This document shows, piece after piece, positions 7,087 through 7,678 of a stretch of 7,678 nt of DNA. The notes under the pieces were generated by a model. That model saw only the letters and a list, made by a program, of their open reading frames with translations. It ran no database searches and was not told the origin of the DNA. Each line of letters opens with the position of its first letter. Within the stretch, counting starts at the first letter, position 1. Source of the stretch: an uncultured Clostridia bacterium (GTDB lineage: Bacteria; Bacillota; Clostridia; Oscillospirales; Ruminococcaceae); NCBI GenBank assembly GCA_947302065.1, contig CAMYUO010000074.1:1-7678 (forward strand), in the 5' to 3' direction. The translations under genes were made by a program, and so were the position numbers.

Positions 7087-7115
7087 TTGCTATTTCAGAA
7101 GCAAAATGGTATAAT
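7087..7115 (+). promoter_or_regulatory. Promoter of the YicC-family gene
   Basis: A -35 box TTGCTA (7087-7092), a 17-bp spacer and TGGTATAAT (7107-7115), which is a perfect extended -10 element. Transcription would start near 7122, about 38 nt before the ATG at 7160. The gene is therefore expressed independently of the upstream HAD phosphatase gene. Confidence 0.8.
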
Positions 7116-7159
7116 TATTTGAATATTGAAATACTTGAATCCAGAAAGGAATTATCGCT

Positions 7160-7678
7160 ATGGTTAAGAGCATGACAGGCTTCGGCAGAGAGCACGTTGT
7201 GGCAAACGGCAGAGAGATAATCGTTGAGATCCGCTCCGTTAACCACAGATATTATGAATTCACTGCAAGAACACCAAGATCTTACGGATATCTCGATGAA
7301 AAGCTCAAGGCTTTTCTTAAAAACGGCATTTCAAGAGGTAAGGTTGAGGCGTCGGTCACCATATACAACCAGGAAGGAACAGATGCTGAGATCGAACTCA
7401 ATGAATCTGTTGCAAGGGGTTATCTCCAGGCACTCAGGGGTTCGGCTGAAACACTTGAGCTTGACGATGACCTGACCCTAACTTCTATCATGAGACTTCC
7501 CGATATCTTCACTGTAGTTAAAAAGACTGATGATGAAGAGGTCATCTGGAACGAGGTCAAAGCTGTTGCTCAGGTCGCTCTTGACAGATTCGTAGAGATG
7601 CGTAATGTCGAGGGTCAGAAAATGTTTGACGATATTAGCTCAAGACTTGATTTCATCGAGCAGACCGTTGGCAAGATC
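7160..7678 (+). CDS. YicC/YloC-family endoribonuclease, N-terminal part
   Basis: The first 173 codons are present, open to the right edge; the family is usually about 290 residues, so the C-terminal 40 percent is missing. It starts MVKSMTGFGRE, the family hallmark, followed by VEIRSVNHRYYEF (22-34) and, near the edge, VEMRNVEGQKMFDDI, matching the conserved EG-containing start of the C-terminal domain. E. coli YicC has been shown to act as an endoribonuclease; B. subtilis YloC is the Firmicutes relative. In Firmicutes it is often followed by remA, gmk and rpoZ, which would lie beyond this window. AGAAAGGA (7143-7150) is the ribosome binding site and a strong promoter lies directly upstream. 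The reading frame is intact throughout. Confidence 0.93.
   Translation, partial: MVKSMTGFGREHVVANGREIIVEIRSVNHRYYEFTARTPRSYGYLDEKLKAFLKNGISRGKVEASVTIYNQEGTDAEIELNESVARGYLQALRGSAETLELDDDLTLTSIMRLPDIFTVVKKTDDEEVIWNEVKAVAQVALDRFVEMRNVEGQKMFDDISSRLDFIEQTVGKI

Noticed and set aside
7075..7104. Terminator-like hairpin on the minus strand (TTGCT/AGCAA followed by a T run)
   Set aside because: The stem is only 5 bp, no minus-strand gene ends there, and the bases are part of the plus-strand promoter of the YicC-family gene.
7062..7131. Repeated ATATTGAAA (7062-7070 and 7123-7131) around the YicC-family gene promoter
   Set aside because: It is a short AT-rich repeat with only two copies and no symmetry; chance is sufficient.

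Overview
This looks like a chromosomal stretch from a low-to-moderate GC Gram-positive bacterium of the class Clostridia, most likely a Ruminococcus-type gut anaerobe. The evidence is AGGAG-type ribosome binding sites, extended -10 sigma-A promoters, a cytoplasmic family 3 beta-glucosidase of the clostridial type (NIKRSPLCGRNFEY motif), a ComEA-like protein, a YicC/YloC-family gene and a Firmicutes-type glmS. The genus is inferred from overall protein flavour, not from a search.

Layout: two oppositely transcribed blocks diverge from an AT-rich intergenic region at 4261-4512. Leftward (minus strand) come an HD-domain hydrolase (3664-4260), a UPF0178/DUF188 protein (3266-3664, start overlapping the HD stop), a GH3 beta-glucosidase (955-3228, interrupted by three in-frame stops) and a ComEA-like helix-hairpin-helix protein (190-939). 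These are tightly spaced and probably one transcript. A further minus-strand gene begins at 100 from its own promoter and runs off the left edge. Rightward (plus strand) come glmS (4513-6344, broken by one nonsense codon and one frameshift), an intrinsic terminator, a HAD-family phosphatase (6399-7046), a strong promoter, and the first 173 codons of a YicC-family endoribonuclease gene (7160 to the right edge).

Functionally these are mostly housekeeping or metabolic genes: GlmS makes glucosamine-6-phosphate for cell wall synthesis, GH3 would release glucose from beta-glucosides in the cytoplasm, the HAD enzyme is a small-molecule phosphatase, and YicC acts on RNA. I see no insertion sequence, CRISPR array, tRNA, rRNA, phage gene or defence system, and no clear sign of an undescribed multi-gene system.

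The most notable feature is damage in two otherwise well-conserved genes. GH3 has three premature stops with no loss of frame, and glmS has a premature stop plus a nearby deletion-type frameshift. All four stop codons can be explained by the same change, C to A on the plus strand (a G:C to T:A transversion). Because glmS is normally essential, sequencing, assembly or template-damage error is a serious alternative to real pseudogenes. Secondary points are a ComEA-like protein with a second, degenerate helix-hairpin-helix unit, an operator-like inverted repeat on the leftmost promoter, and a cluster of AGACA/TGTCT motifs in the divergent region.
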